NCBI GenBank assembly: GCA_002490835.1
Contig: DKUU01000012.1
Coordinates: 114,772-178,771 of the forward strand
Source: Lachnospiraceae bacterium UBA7196
Lineage (GTDB): Bacteria; Bacillota; Clostridia; Lachnospirales; Lachnospiraceae
Length of the DNA stretch: 64,000 bases
Reading direction: 5' to 3'
This document shows positions 1 to 7,070 of the stretch, piece after piece; positions within the stretch are counted from its first letter, which is position 1, and each line of letters opens with the position of its first letter. The notes under the pieces were generated by a model that saw nothing but the letters and a program-made list of their open reading frames with translations, was not told the origin of the DNA and did not search any database. The position numbers and the translations under genes are program-made.

Positions 1-666
1 CTTGCGGACCGCCAGAATAAACTGAAAGAACTCGTCATAAACCAGCCTTTTTCTGGCCTCCACCAACGTCTGTCTGTTTGTGGGAAAGTGCATCTGCGAG
101 ACCGCCTCCAAAAGGCTGACAAAACCTTCCCTGCTGCGAATCTCCTCCGGCAGAGAATCTTCCGCGAACGTCACCAGCCCGATGGCCTGTTTGACCGCCT
201 TGGTGACAGCGTTGTTGGTCAGGCCCTTGGTAACGGCGTAACGCGGCTGCAGGGCATCCACCAGTTTTCCATACTCTTCCGGCTTATAAATCTTTGCCTG
301 TTCCATGGAACAGCGCTCTTTCCCCCGATGCAGCCGACCTCTGAACAGGTAGGGAACGCCGCGCTTTAAGCTGTTTTTTAGGTAAGGCATATTAAAATAA
401 GTCAGATGCAGCACGCCGCCCTCGCAGGAGGCCTGAAAACTGGTGATGGAAAGTCCGCGGACATGCCTTGTCTCCACATTTCCTGCAAGTTTTCCTTCCA
501 CTGTCACGATTTCTTCCGGCTGCGCCGTTGAAAGCGGCACCGGCGCCGAAAACTGCTCGTAATCCCGCGGATAATAACGGACCAGTTCTTCCGCCGTATC
601 AATATGTAATTTTTCAAAGAGGGCGGCGGTTTTGTCACCGACGCCCTTTAAAGATCTGATATCCAT
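1..666 (-). CDS. recG: ATP-dependent DNA helicase RecG, N-terminal part (cut by window edge)
   Basis: RecG unwinds branched DNA and rescues stalled replication forks and recombination intermediates. Only the first 222 codons are inside the window; the reading frame is open to base 1, so the helicase motifs lie outside. The visible N terminus reads MDIRSLKGVGDKTAALFEKL, a helix-hairpin-helix-like opening, followed by the LVRYYPRDYEQF stretch that introduces the wedge/OB domain of RecG. The ATG at 664-666 is preceded by a GAGGAAAT ribosome site. The gene follows fakA after only 15 bp, so the order asp23 - fakA - recG looks like one transcription unit, as in many Firmicutes. The identification rests on the wedge-domain sequence alone, but that region is characteristic. 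Confidence 0.85.
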   Translation of the reverse strand, partial: MDIRSLKGVGDKTAALFEKLHIDTAEELVRYYPRDYEQFSAPVPLSTAQPEEIVTVEGKLAGNVETRHVRGLSITSFQASCEGGVLHLTYFNMPYLKNSLKRGVPYLFRGRLHRGKERCSMEQAKIYKPEEYGKLVDALQPRYAVTKGLTNNAVTKAVKQAIGLVTFAEDSLPEEIRSREGFVSLLEAVSQMHFPTNRQTLVEARKRLVYDEFFQFILAVRK

Positions 667-681
667 ATTTCCTCGTTTTAT

Positions 682-2370
682 CTACTCCGCTGAGATGATA
701 TAGTAGTAGATCGGCTGTCCACCGTACTGTAACTCAATATCACAGTCAGGATACTTCTCGGCAAGCCGCTCGCTTAACTTCTCAGCATCGTCCTTATCGA
801 TCTCCTCACCGTAATAGACGCTAATCAGCTCCTTTTCCGGCGTCATCATGGCATCCACCAGCTCGAGCGTCACGCCAGAAATAGATGTTCCGACCGACAG
901 GATTCCGTGATCGCCAAGTCCCATAAAGTCGCCCTGCCTGATCTCTCTTCCATCAATGTGCGTATCCCGTACCGCATAGGTAACCTGCCCTGTCGCCACG
1001 GCCCCGATCTCTGAAAGCATCGTCTCCGTATTTTCCTCCACGGACAGATCGGGCACATAGTTGATGACCGCCGTAATGCCCTGCGGCACCGTCTTTGTGG
1101 GGATCACTATAATCTTTTTGTCCTTCACCAGCGACTGTGCCTGATTGGCCGCCAGAATGATGTTTTTGTTGTTCGGAAAGATGAAAATATTGTCGGCGTT
1201 CACCTTGTCAATGGCGTTTAGCATATCTTCGGTGCTGGGATTCATGGTCTGGCCGCCCTCGATGATATGGTCTACGCCAAGTCCCTTAAAGATCTCGCCA
1301 ATCCCATCCCCCACGGAGACGGCGATAAAGCCCACATCTTTCTTTGGTCCGGGAAGGTCATCATCCTCCTTGGACTTTTCCTCCTGCTTCGACATCTTAA
1401 ACAGCTTCTCCTGATGCTCGAGCCGCATATTGTCAATCTTCATATTGGAGAGTGCGCCGTATTTTAATGCTTTCTGGATTGCCATACCGGGATCGTTGGT
1501 ATGTACGTGGACCTTGACCACGTCCTCGTCCGCTACCACTACGATAGAATCCCCGATCGACTCCAGATACGCCTTGAAGTCCATCTCCATTTTAATATTA
1601 AACACCTTGTTCAGCATAATGATGAACTCGGTACAGTAACCGAATTTAATCTCTGCGCCGGCCTGTGCCTCAAAACTCTTTGCACCGGTCACGCTTCCGG
1701 GAGCCGGTCCCGCGCTCTTTTCGACCGTCAGATCGATCTCTTTGCCAAGATAGGCGTCATATGCTCCCTTTAAGACCTGCATCAGTCCTTGACCACCCGA
1801 GTCAACAACGCCTGCCTGCTTTAAGACGGGCAGCATCTCCGGCGTCTGCTGCAGTACCTCGTCCGCATGAGCGATCACCTGACCCAAAAACTCCTCCAAA
1901 TCTGTAACGCCTGTGTCCGCAAGCTCTCTCGCCTTCACTGCGCCGCCCTTGGCCACCGTGAGGATCGTACCTTCCTTAGGCTTCATCACAGCCTTGTAGG
2001 CCGTCTCCACCGCCTTCTCAAAGGCGGCTGCAAGAATCGGGACCGTAATTTCCTGACACTCCTTTACACCCTTGGTAAATCCGCGGAACAGTTGGGAAAG
2101 GATCACGCCCGAATTGCCTCTCGCCCCTCTCAGGGACCCTGATGAGATTGCCTTGCACAGGGAAATCATATCGATGTCTCCCATATCGTAGAGGGCGGAC
2201 ACTTCCCTCGCCGCCGCCATGATCGTCATGGTCATGTTCGTACCCGTATCGCCATCCGGCACCGGGAACACATTTAACTCATTGATCCATTCCTTTTTAT
2301 TTTCCAGATTCTTTGCTCCGGCTAAGAACATCTTAGCCATCAGCTTGGCATCTATCGTATTTGAACCCAA
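682..2370 (-). CDS. fakA: Fatty acid kinase catalytic subunit FakA (DAK2/YloV family)
   Basis: The 562-residue protein matches the DAK2-domain/YloV family. FakA phosphorylates fatty acids carried by FakB, feeding exogenous fatty acids into phospholipid synthesis. The nucleotide/Mg-binding DGDTGTN motif is at residues 39-45, the DAK2 helical domain covers roughly residues 1-205, and a DegV-like C-terminal part covers about 310-560. Length is normal for the family. The start codon is TTG at 2368-2370, chosen because an excellent GAGGAGG site lies 8 bases upstream; an ATG between them is out of frame. The upstream neighbour is an Asp23/Gls24 protein, the usual partner of this family, and recG follows. 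No FakB (DegV carrier) gene is seen in the window. Confidence 0.85.
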   Translation of the reverse strand: MGSNTIDAKLMAKMFLAGAKNLENKKEWINELNVFPVPDGDTGTNMTMTIMAAAREVSALYDMGDIDMISLCKAISSGSLRGARGNSGVILSQLFRGFTKGVKECQEITVPILAAAFEKAVETAYKAVMKPKEGTILTVAKGGAVKARELADTGVTDLEEFLGQVIAHADEVLQQTPEMLPVLKQAGVVDSGGQGLMQVLKGAYDAYLGKEIDLTVEKSAGPAPGSVTGAKSFEAQAGAEIKFGYCTEFIIMLNKVFNIKMEMDFKAYLESIGDSIVVVADEDVVKVHVHTNDPGMAIQKALKYGALSNMKIDNMRLEHQEKLFKMSKQEEKSKEDDDLPGPKKDVGFIAVSVGDGIGEIFKGLGVDHIIEGGQTMNPSTEDMLNAIDKVNADNIFIFPNNKNIILAANQAQSLVKDKKIIVIPTKTVPQGITAVINYVPDLSVEENTETMLSEIGAVATGQVTYAVRDTHIDGREIRQGDFMGLGDHGILSVGTSISGVTLELVDAMMTPEKELISVYYGEEIDKDDAEKLSERLAEKYPDCDIELQYGGQPIYYYIISAE

Positions 2371-2440
2371 CGTTTCATCCTCCTCTAATCTGATTCATCC
2401 TGCGATCCCGTGTTTATGGCTTTGGCACAAACTTGGGACC

Positions 2441-2468
2441 AAAAAATCAGCACCTCAGTGCGATTTTT
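2441..2468 (-). terminator. Rho-independent terminator between asp23 and fakA
   Basis: On the minus strand AAAAATCGCAC, a TGAG loop and GTGC-T-GATTTTT form an 11-bp stem with a one-base bulge that runs into T residues. It begins at the asp23 stop codon and lies 70 bp ahead of fakA, so it may attenuate rather than fully separate the two genes. Confidence 0.6.
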
Positions 2469-2827
2469 CAATCTATCACCCGCACACCTTCCACAAAGAT
2501 GTTGATCTTTTCTACCGGAATTCCGGCAAATTCCTCCACCTTGTACTTCACACTGTCAATCAGATTATCGGCTACTGCCAGAATGCTCACGCCGTAAGAA
2601 ACAATGATGTGAAAATTTATGGTGAGTTTATTATTGTTCAGAAACACCCGTATACCGCGGGTCATGCTGTCCTTTTTTAAAAGCTTTACCAGACCGTCCT
2701 TTACGCTCATACTCGCCATACCGACCACACCGAAGCACTCTGTCGCCACAGTTCCCGCATACTGCGCGATCACTTCCTGATCGATCGAGATATTCCCCAT
2801 ATGGGTATCCATTGAAGAGACTTTCAT
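2468..2827 (-). CDS. Asp23/Gls24 family envelope stress protein (YloU-like)
   Basis: This 119-residue protein has the compact Asp23/Gls24 fold: the N-terminal DTHMGNISIDQEVIAQYAG and VGMASMSVKDGLVKLLKKD stretches and the C-terminal VDNLIDSVKYKVEEFAGIPV region are typical of YloU-type proteins. In Firmicutes these proteins sit next to the fakA/yloV gene and are linked to cell-envelope homeostasis; the exact role is not established. The ATG at 2825-2827 has a perfect GGAGG six bases upstream. A TATAAT box on the minus strand at 2860-2865 could be its -10, but I see no good -35. It is divergent from rpmB and shares the intergenic region with it. Confidence 0.85.
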   Translation of the reverse strand: MKVSSMDTHMGNISIDQEVIAQYAGTVATECFGVVGMASMSVKDGLVKLLKKDSMTRGIRVFLNNNKLTINFHIIVSYGVSILAVADNLIDSVKYKVEEFAGIPVEKINIFVEGVRVID

Positions 2828-2912
2828 AGACTACCTCCTGTATCATAATAATTATATACATTATAGCAAAAAAGAATCCGAAAAGAAACCGAAAAAAAAG
2901 TATAAATTGCGC

Positions 2913-2941
2913 TTGCATTTCATTTCACTTTCTGCTATCAT
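2913..2941 (+). promoter_or_regulatory. Predicted housekeeping promoter of rpmB
   Basis: TTGCAT at 2913-2918 and TATCAT at 2936-2941 are separated by exactly 17 bases, a good SigA-type promoter. Transcription would start near 2948, giving a leader of about 88 nt before the rpmB ATG. Confidence 0.65.
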
Positions 2942-2954
2942 ATCAATTGTTGCT

Positions 2955-2995
2955 AATCGAGCAAGCTCGATTACGAGATTCGCTTCGCGAACTCG
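2955..2995 (+). repeat. Two adjacent hairpins in the rpmB leader
   Basis: Hairpin 1 (2955-2972) is AATCGAGC-AA-GCTCGATT, a perfect 8-bp stem. Hairpin 2 (2974-2995) pairs CGAG-A-TTCGC with GCGAA-CTCG around a TTC loop (9 bp, one bulge) and is followed by GGTTTT. Both lie in the untranslated leader between the predicted transcription start and the rpmB ribosome site. They could be an autoregulatory leader, an attenuator, or a REP-like palindromic unit. Confidence 0.6.
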
Positions 2996-3035
2996 GGTTT
3001 TATGATACTATTATGATTTGTTAGGAGGTGTCAAG

Positions 3036-3221
3036 ATGGCTAAATGTGATATTTGTGGTAAGGGCGCTCATTTCGGTAATAATGTCAGCCATTCTCATAG
3101 AAGATCCAACAGGATCTGGAATTCCAACATTCAGAATGTGAAATGTAAGGTGAATGGCGGCAACAAGAGACTTCATGTTTGCACGCGCTGCTTACGTTCC
3201 GGCGCTGTTGAGCGCGCATAA
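3036..3221 (+). CDS. rpmB: 50S ribosomal protein L28
   Basis: The 61-residue product begins MAKCDICGKGAHFGNNVSHS and is a zinc-type L28: the N-terminal CDIC and the C-terminal CTRC pairs form the four-cysteine ribbon. SHRRSNRIW and the RLHVCTRCLRSG end are family signatures. L28 binds 23S rRNA in the large subunit. The ATG at 3036 was chosen over the in-frame ATG at 3018 because AGGAGG (3023-3028) lies 7 bases upstream. It is monocistronic, with its own promoter and terminator. The lone ribosomal gene divergent from asp23-fakA is a common Firmicute arrangement. Confidence 0.95.
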   Translation: MAKCDICGKGAHFGNNVSHSHRRSNRIWNSNIQNVKCKVNGGNKRLHVCTRCLRSGAVERA

Positions 3222-3270
3222 TTTTCGCGAATGAGCATAGTCTGAAAGTTAAATCACATAAAACATAGAA

Positions 3271-3297
3271 AGAGTCGGCAGCTTCCGGCTCTTTTTT
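3271..3297 (+). terminator. Rho-independent terminator of rpmB
   Basis: AGAGTCGG pairs with CCGGCTCT (8 bp with one T-G wobble) around CAGCTT, followed by a run of T. It lies between the convergent rpmB and Nudix genes. Confidence 0.8.
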
Positions 3298-3328
3298 CTG
3301 CCTCATTCCAAAATGCACGTCGGAATTT

Positions 3329-3820
3329 TTACAAATTTAATTCACAGACAAACTTCATCATACGCGCAGATACCATTTCCTGCTCTCTCATCTGTAGCAG
3401 AGTGCTCCTGTCCACCCATCTGTAATCAATCGTCTCCCCTTCCTGAAGGACGATAGCATCCTTGCTGCCGTCTGTGACACACAAATACTCCACATAGAGG
3501 CAATGCGTTTTGTCCTGTACGACGCGCCCTATTTCTTCCAGATTCAGCGCGGATATTCCCGTCTCTTCCCGCAATTCCCTGCACGCACAATCAAAGGCTG
3601 TTTCCCCCTTAAGCGCCGAACCGCCGGCTGACAGTTCCCACATACCGCCATAATGCTTATTCAAATCCCTCTGCATCAGCAGATAGCTGCCGTCCCTGTG
3701 TTTTACCGCGACATCACATACCAGATGATATACGCCGTCAGGGATCGCTTCGTCCCTCACTAACGTCAGCCCTTCTATTTTGTTCCATGTTTTATCATAG
3801 GCATCCCACAACTCAGCCAT
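3329..3820 (-). CDS. NUDIX hydrolase
   Basis: The 163-residue protein carries a complete Nudix box: G-x5-E-x7-R-E-L-R-E-E-T-G-I, reading GGSALKGETAFDCACRELREE and continuing TGI, which binds the divalent metal for nucleoside diphosphate cleavage. The N terminus (MAELWDAYDKTWNKIEGLTL) resembles isopentenyl-diphosphate isomerase-like Nudix proteins annotated as generic hydrolases, so the substrate cannot be read from sequence. The ATG at 3818-3820 has TGAGGTG about 7 bases upstream; an in-frame ATG 12 bases further upstream has no better site. It stands alone, convergent with rpmB. Confidence 0.85.
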   Translation of the reverse strand: MAELWDAYDKTWNKIEGLTLVRDEAIPDGVYHLVCDVAVKHRDGSYLLMQRDLNKHYGGMWELSAGGSALKGETAFDCACRELREETGISALNLEEIGRVVQDKTHCLYVEYLCVTDGSKDAIVLQEGETIDYRWVDRSTLLQMREQEMVSARMMKFVCELNL

Positions 3821-3872
3821 AATACACCTCATTCCAAAACAGATTGTCTTTTTGCCTTACGCCTCTGCAAAG

Positions 3873-3900
3873 AAAAAGCAGGCACTCTCTACGCCTGCTT
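3873..3900 (-). terminator. Terminator of the J-domain gene
   Basis: On the minus strand AAGCAGGC pairs perfectly with GCCTGCTT around GTAGAGAGT and runs into TTTC. The stop codon TAG of the upstream gene lies inside the loop, so a terminating ribosome would cover the hairpin. Confidence 0.75.
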
Positions 3901-4428
3901 AGACTTTTCAAACTCCCTCTTCAAGCTCTCGTACTCCCTGTTGATCTTCTGGATGATCTCCGTGTCCCCGGCAAGGTTGTCCGGATGGAAGATCTTCGTC
4001 AGGTCCTTATACCGTTTTTTCAGGGTCAGGGGATTTTTCACGCCGTGAAAGAAGACGCTTACCTCGGGCAGTCCGTCGTAGAGACCGTGCTCCTCCATAA
4101 ACTCCTTTTCGGCAGTAAGCCTTGCCCACTCCTTGTCAAGCCGCCTGCGGTCCATGTCAAGCTTCTGAAAACCGTCCTTGATGATCTCCAGCTTCTCCGC
4201 CACGAGCTGATGATCCTTCTTGATCCGCCGCTGTTCATTAGTCATTTTTCGGTTCAAAACCTTCATTTCTTCCTGAAACCGCTGCTTTTCTTCATCGAAC
4301 TTCGTCTGCTTTTCCTCAAGCTCCGCCGCCGCCGTCGCCAGACGGATGTTCTCCCGAAACAGCCATGCCTTCAGCTCCTGCAGAGAATCCTGCGAAGCCC
4401 CCTCATCGGCAAGTATATCTTCTGTCAT
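3889..4428 (-). CDS. J-domain protein with N-terminal coiled coil
   Basis: The 179-residue protein has a long charged coiled-coil segment (about residues 25-105, rich in E, K, Q, R) and a C-terminal J-like domain (about 120-175) containing LKKRYKDLTKIFHPDNLAGD, with the HPD tripeptide needed to stimulate DnaK ATPase. There is no glycine-rich or zinc-finger region, so this is a class C (DnaJ-like) co-chaperone; its client is unknown. The ATG at 4426-4428 follows AAGGAGAG. The HPD is intact, so DnaK interaction is plausible, but the unusual order (coiled coil first, J domain last) means a special role is likely. Confidence 0.75.
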   Translation of the reverse strand: MTEDILADEGASQDSLQELKAWLFRENIRLATAAAELEEKQTKFDEEKQRFQEEMKVLNRKMTNEQRRIKKDHQLVAEKLEIIKDGFQKLDMDRRRLDKEWARLTAEKEFMEEHGLYDGLPEVSVFFHGVKNPLTLKKRYKDLTKIFHPDNLAGDTEIIQKINREYESLKREFEKSKQA

Positions 4429-4443
4429 ATTGCTCTCCTTCCG

Positions 4444-4584
4444 TTAATCGCAGCAAAAAAAGCCGTATCCTACCAGCACAAGCAGCGCGATCAACAAGAT
4501 CCCCAGAAAACGATTTACCAGAAACAGCATAATGATCATGCCCGCGGCAACGCACAAAGCGACAAAACCGATCATTTTTTTCAT
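4444..4584 (-). CDS. Small single/double-pass membrane protein (46 aa)
   Basis: A 46-codon frame starts MKKMIGFVALCVAAGMIIML and ends LVGYGFFCCD. It is almost entirely hydrophobic, with two possible membrane helices broken near VNRFLG, and a terminal Cys-Cys pair. An ATG with a GGGGTGG-like site and its tight fit between the J-domain gene and gerW support a real gene; the longer overlapping frame at 4403-4591 is not protein-like. I do not recognise the family. It could be a sporulation-associated small membrane protein given its neighbours, which is inference. Confidence 0.5.
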   Translation of the reverse strand: MKKMIGFVALCVAAGMIIMLFLVNRFLGILLIALLVLVGYGFFCCD

Positions 4585-4650
4585 AGGCCACCCCTGCTTA
4601 TGCTCTTACGATACCATATGCCGCACCCTCTCTAAAGGTGCTTTTCCTAT

Positions 4651-5040
4651 TTATTCTTCTTCCGGAAAGGCGATATCCACCGCCTTATCGTCCTCCATCA
4701 TCTCTTCCTTAGGCGCAGTAAACTTCTCCACCACATCCGGAATCATGTCAAGCACCTTGGTCACCATATCCTGATTCTTGACATTCACCAGTTTGGTAGA
4801 GCCATTTTTGATCACCAGCACGGCGCTTGGGCTCATCTTTGCGGAAAATCCACCGCCGCCGCCGTTTTTCTTGTCCGACGCGCTTGCGCCCGCACCGACG
4901 CCAAAACTCACATCCACAAGGGGCAGAATGATGGTGTCCCCCACCTGCGTAGCGTCTCCAACCACCGTCTTGGTGCCGATCACCGCATTCATTCCCTTCA
5001 TCAGGGACTCTATCACACCGCCAAAATTATTCTCAGCCAT
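4651..5040 (-). CDS. gerW: GerW family sporulation protein (YtfJ)
   Basis: The 129-residue protein matches GerW/YtfJ: an N-terminal IESLMKGMNAVIGTKTVVGD segment, a VGDTIILPLVDVSFGVGAG core, a glycine-rich loop (KKNGGGGGF) and the AKMSPSAVLVIKNG signature. GerW is made during sporulation and influences germination in Bacillus. The gene begins one base after the DUF2953 gene ends, reproducing the ytfI-ytfJ pair. This is one of the clearest indications that the organism forms endospores. Confidence 0.9.
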   Translation of the reverse strand: MAENNFGGVIESLMKGMNAVIGTKTVVGDATQVGDTIILPLVDVSFGVGAGASASDKKNGGGGGFSAKMSPSAVLVIKNGSTKLVNVKNQDMVTKVLDMIPDVVEKFTAPKEEMMEDDKAVDIAFPEEE

Positions 5041-6117
5041 TTACTGCCTCCTTTTCAACAGCTTGTATAGTTTTCTGATATCTTTATTGAAATAAATCTT
5101 AACTGCCGTCCGCAAAAACGTGAATATACAAAGCTTCCCGACGATTAGCACCTGTCCCTCCAGACGCTTGTTTTCAAAATCTCCCCTGACATCCACATGA
5201 CCGCCGATAATCGGGTAAAGCATGCCGCAGATTGCAAGGATCTCTCCGGTGGAAGCCGGATCGTCCATACCGACAATGAGCGACGCCTCAAATTTTCGGG
5301 GCTTTACGCTCTTAACAATCGAAAGAAGTTCGCCCTTACAGAGGGCAAAGGAGCGTTTAAAAGGCTCTCCTTCCACCACTTCCCGATAATACTCTATTGT
5401 TTCCGATACAGACCTTATTTTATCACAGAATCTGTTGATTGTGTACTGTATATTTTCAAAGAAGCTCTTGATTTTCTCATAAAGTTTCCGCAGGATTTCC
5501 CAAATGGCGCGCAGCTTGTCTCGCAAGCCGGGCTTTTCCGGCGCTTCTTCGGACGCTTCCCCGTTTTCGTCCTCCGTCCGGTCCCATGGCGGCGGCAACG
5601 TAATCTGCTCCGCTTCCACGCGGCGTTCCTGCGATATGCCGCCTGTCTCTGACAGTTCGGCCGCATCTGTTACGCTTTCTCCCGATGCGCCGTCTGTTAT
5701 CACCGTTTCCGCCGTCTGTCCGCTCTCCGTCCCGTCTTTTTGCAGGGGCAGCTTCTCGTTTTCAGCTCCTTTCTCCTGTTTTTCCTGTTTTTCCCGCTTT
5801 CCGCCGGTTTCCTCTTCCTCCGCCTTCTCTCTGCGCTTTTCTTTTTTAGGCATCCGGAATACCGTAAAAAACGCTACTCTTGCCCGTACAAATACTTTGC
5901 CGTCAAAGCGCAGGAGAAAATTGATCAAATGCAACAGCCATGTAACTTTCACCCGCACCGCCACCGGCGGTTCTCCCTCTCCTTCCCGTCTTGCCGCCTC
6001 GATCCGATAGCGGACAGGCACAAAAAGCGCACAGGCGATTCCCAGAAGAAATAACCCCAGAATGACAAGGAGTACGATCCCTATGATCTTTAAGATAAGC
6101 AGCAGAATATGTAGCAT
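5041..6117 (-). CDS. DUF2953 domain protein (YtfI-like), sporulation-linked
   Basis: The 358-residue protein has an N-terminal membrane helix (residues 5-30), a FVPVRYRIEA segment and a C-terminal DUF2953 region (LYPIIGGHVDVRGDFENKRLEGQV) ending in a basic tail. The middle (about residues 95-200) is an acidic, low-complexity insertion rich in E, K and G that makes the protein longer than typical YtfI. It is followed directly by gerW with no gap, as in Bacillus ytfIJ. The molecular function of DUF2953 is not known; a role at the forespore membrane is inferred from the pair. TTGGAGAG lies 6 bases upstream of the ATG. Confidence 0.8.
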   Translation of the reverse strand: MLHILLLILKIIGIVLLVILGLFLLGIACALFVPVRYRIEAARREGEGEPPVAVRVKVTWLLHLINFLLRFDGKVFVRARVAFFTVFRMPKKEKRREKAEEEETGGKREKQEKQEKGAENEKLPLQKDGTESGQTAETVITDGASGESVTDAAELSETGGISQERRVEAEQITLPPPWDRTEDENGEASEEAPEKPGLRDKLRAIWEILRKLYEKIKSFFENIQYTINRFCDKIRSVSETIEYYREVVEGEPFKRSFALCKGELLSIVKSVKPRKFEASLIVGMDDPASTGEILAICGMLYPIIGGHVDVRGDFENKRLEGQVLIVGKLCIFTFLRTAVKIYFNKDIRKLYKLLKRRQ

Positions 6118-6159
6118 GTTCTCTCCAAACCCAAAATTTAGTCTGACGCCGACTCCCGG

Positions 6160-6489
6160 CTATGCCAAAAATCCCTCCGGATCGGTCTGCGCCAAGTATT
6201 TCACAAGGGAGACTTCACCCGTGGCCGCAAGAGCGTCCTTTGCCATCCTTTCAATCAGCGCATAAGCCTCCTCTTTGCCGTTTGCCAGCCCTACGATGCA
6301 GCCGGGCGGATTCTCTTTATAATACCACTGCACTAGTAAAACGCTGGAACAGATTTCCAATCGGGCGGTGTCCCGCATGTAGGCAATCACATAAAATCCC
6401 GGCTTACACTTATGGCGCTTCAATTTCTTTATTAGCCTTTCCGGCTTTTTCACAGTATCCCCAATATAAAGGTTTTTATATAATTTCAT
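6160..6489 (-). CDS. Uncharacterised protein (109 aa)
   Basis: The 109-residue product starts MKLYKNLYIGDTVKKPERLI. It has a basic N-terminal third (KKLKRHKCKPGFYVIAYMRD), an EICSSVLLVQWYYKEN strand-like core and a helical C terminus. No membrane segment or signal is seen. I do not recognise the family. It lies just upstream of the sporulation pair on the same strand but 42 bp away, and the ribosome site is weak (GGAGA 13 bases from ATG). Confidence 0.6.
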   Translation of the reverse strand: MKLYKNLYIGDTVKKPERLIKKLKRHKCKPGFYVIAYMRDTARLEICSSVLLVQWYYKENPPGCIVGLANGKEEAYALIERMAKDALAATGEVSLVKYLAQTDPEGFLA

Positions 6490-6534
6490 GCGTTTATACC
6501 ATTTCTCCGAAGCAATTATCCTAAATCATTTCAG

Positions 6535-6580
6535 GAGAATTGCAACGCAATTCTCTTAGCGCAGAGTGCCGACTCTGCGC
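6535..6580. repeat. Tandem perfect hairpins in an intergenic gap
   Basis: GAGAATTGC-AAC-GCAATTCTC (6535-6555) and GCGCAGAGT-GCCG-ACTCTGCGC (6559-6580) are two perfect 9-bp hairpins three bases (TTA) apart. They lie between two minus-strand genes. The organisation resembles the paired hairpins in front of rpmB although the sequence differs. Neither has a clean T tract, so a simple terminator is not the best reading. Confidence 0.6.
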
Positions 6581-6634
6581 TTATTATATCACACCGGGCA
6601 AAAAGAAAACAGAAGTTTTTCCCCGCACACGCTT

Positions 6635-6808
6635 TCACATCTGTTTTCTCACGATACTGTACTCGTCGTCTCTCTGATAAAACGCGCAGTCAAAACTCCC
6701 GCCGTCGAGAAAATGCCGCATATCGTCCTCATCCAGATCTACCATGCACACATAATACTCGTAGTCTTCGTCATACTGATAATTGCTGCAAGTGTCGCAC
6801 ATACTCAT
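6635..6808 (-). CDS. Small cysteine-containing protein (DUF6472-like)
   Basis: The 57-residue product MSMCDTCSNYQYDEDYEYYV contains CxxC near the N terminus and further cysteines in YVCMVDLDEDDM and SFDCAFYQRDDEY, a pattern that suggests a small metal-binding or redox protein. It resembles the short DUF6472 proteins of Lachnospiraceae. The ATG at 6808 was preferred over one 12 bases upstream because GAGG sits 6 bases before it. Function unknown. Confidence 0.65.
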   Translation of the reverse strand: MSMCDTCSNYQYDEDYEYYVCMVDLDEDDMRHFLDGGSFDCAFYQRDDEYSIVRKQM

Positions 6809-6943
6809 ATACCGCCTCATTTCCGCGCCGCTTACCGGACGCCGCTGAAAACATCGCTGTACCGCCTTTGTCTTTTTCAGGCCGCCTATATCGGTTTTTT
6901 ACAAGATTCCTCCCGTTTTATCCGCTAATCAGGGAAGAAATGA

Positions 6944-6971
6944 TTGACTTCTCAGGCAGAAGTTTTATACT
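6944..6971 (+). promoter_or_regulatory. Predicted promoter of the HD-GYP gene
   Basis: TTGACT (6944-6949) and TATACT (6966-6971) are separated by 16 bases. Transcription would start about 90 bp ahead of the predicted ATG at 7071. Confidence 0.6.
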
Positions 6972-7070
6972 AAATATGTATCTTATTTTAAAAAGTATAT
7001 CATGCAGCCACTACATATAGGGACTTGTCCGGCCTTGGCCGCGCGTCCCGCAGACAGGAGGTCATACTGT

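Noticed and set aside
4403..4591. 62-codon minus-strand frame overlapping the small membrane protein
   Set aside because: Its product is rich in scattered charged residues and cysteine, while the other frame gives a clean hydrophobic protein with a ribosome site.
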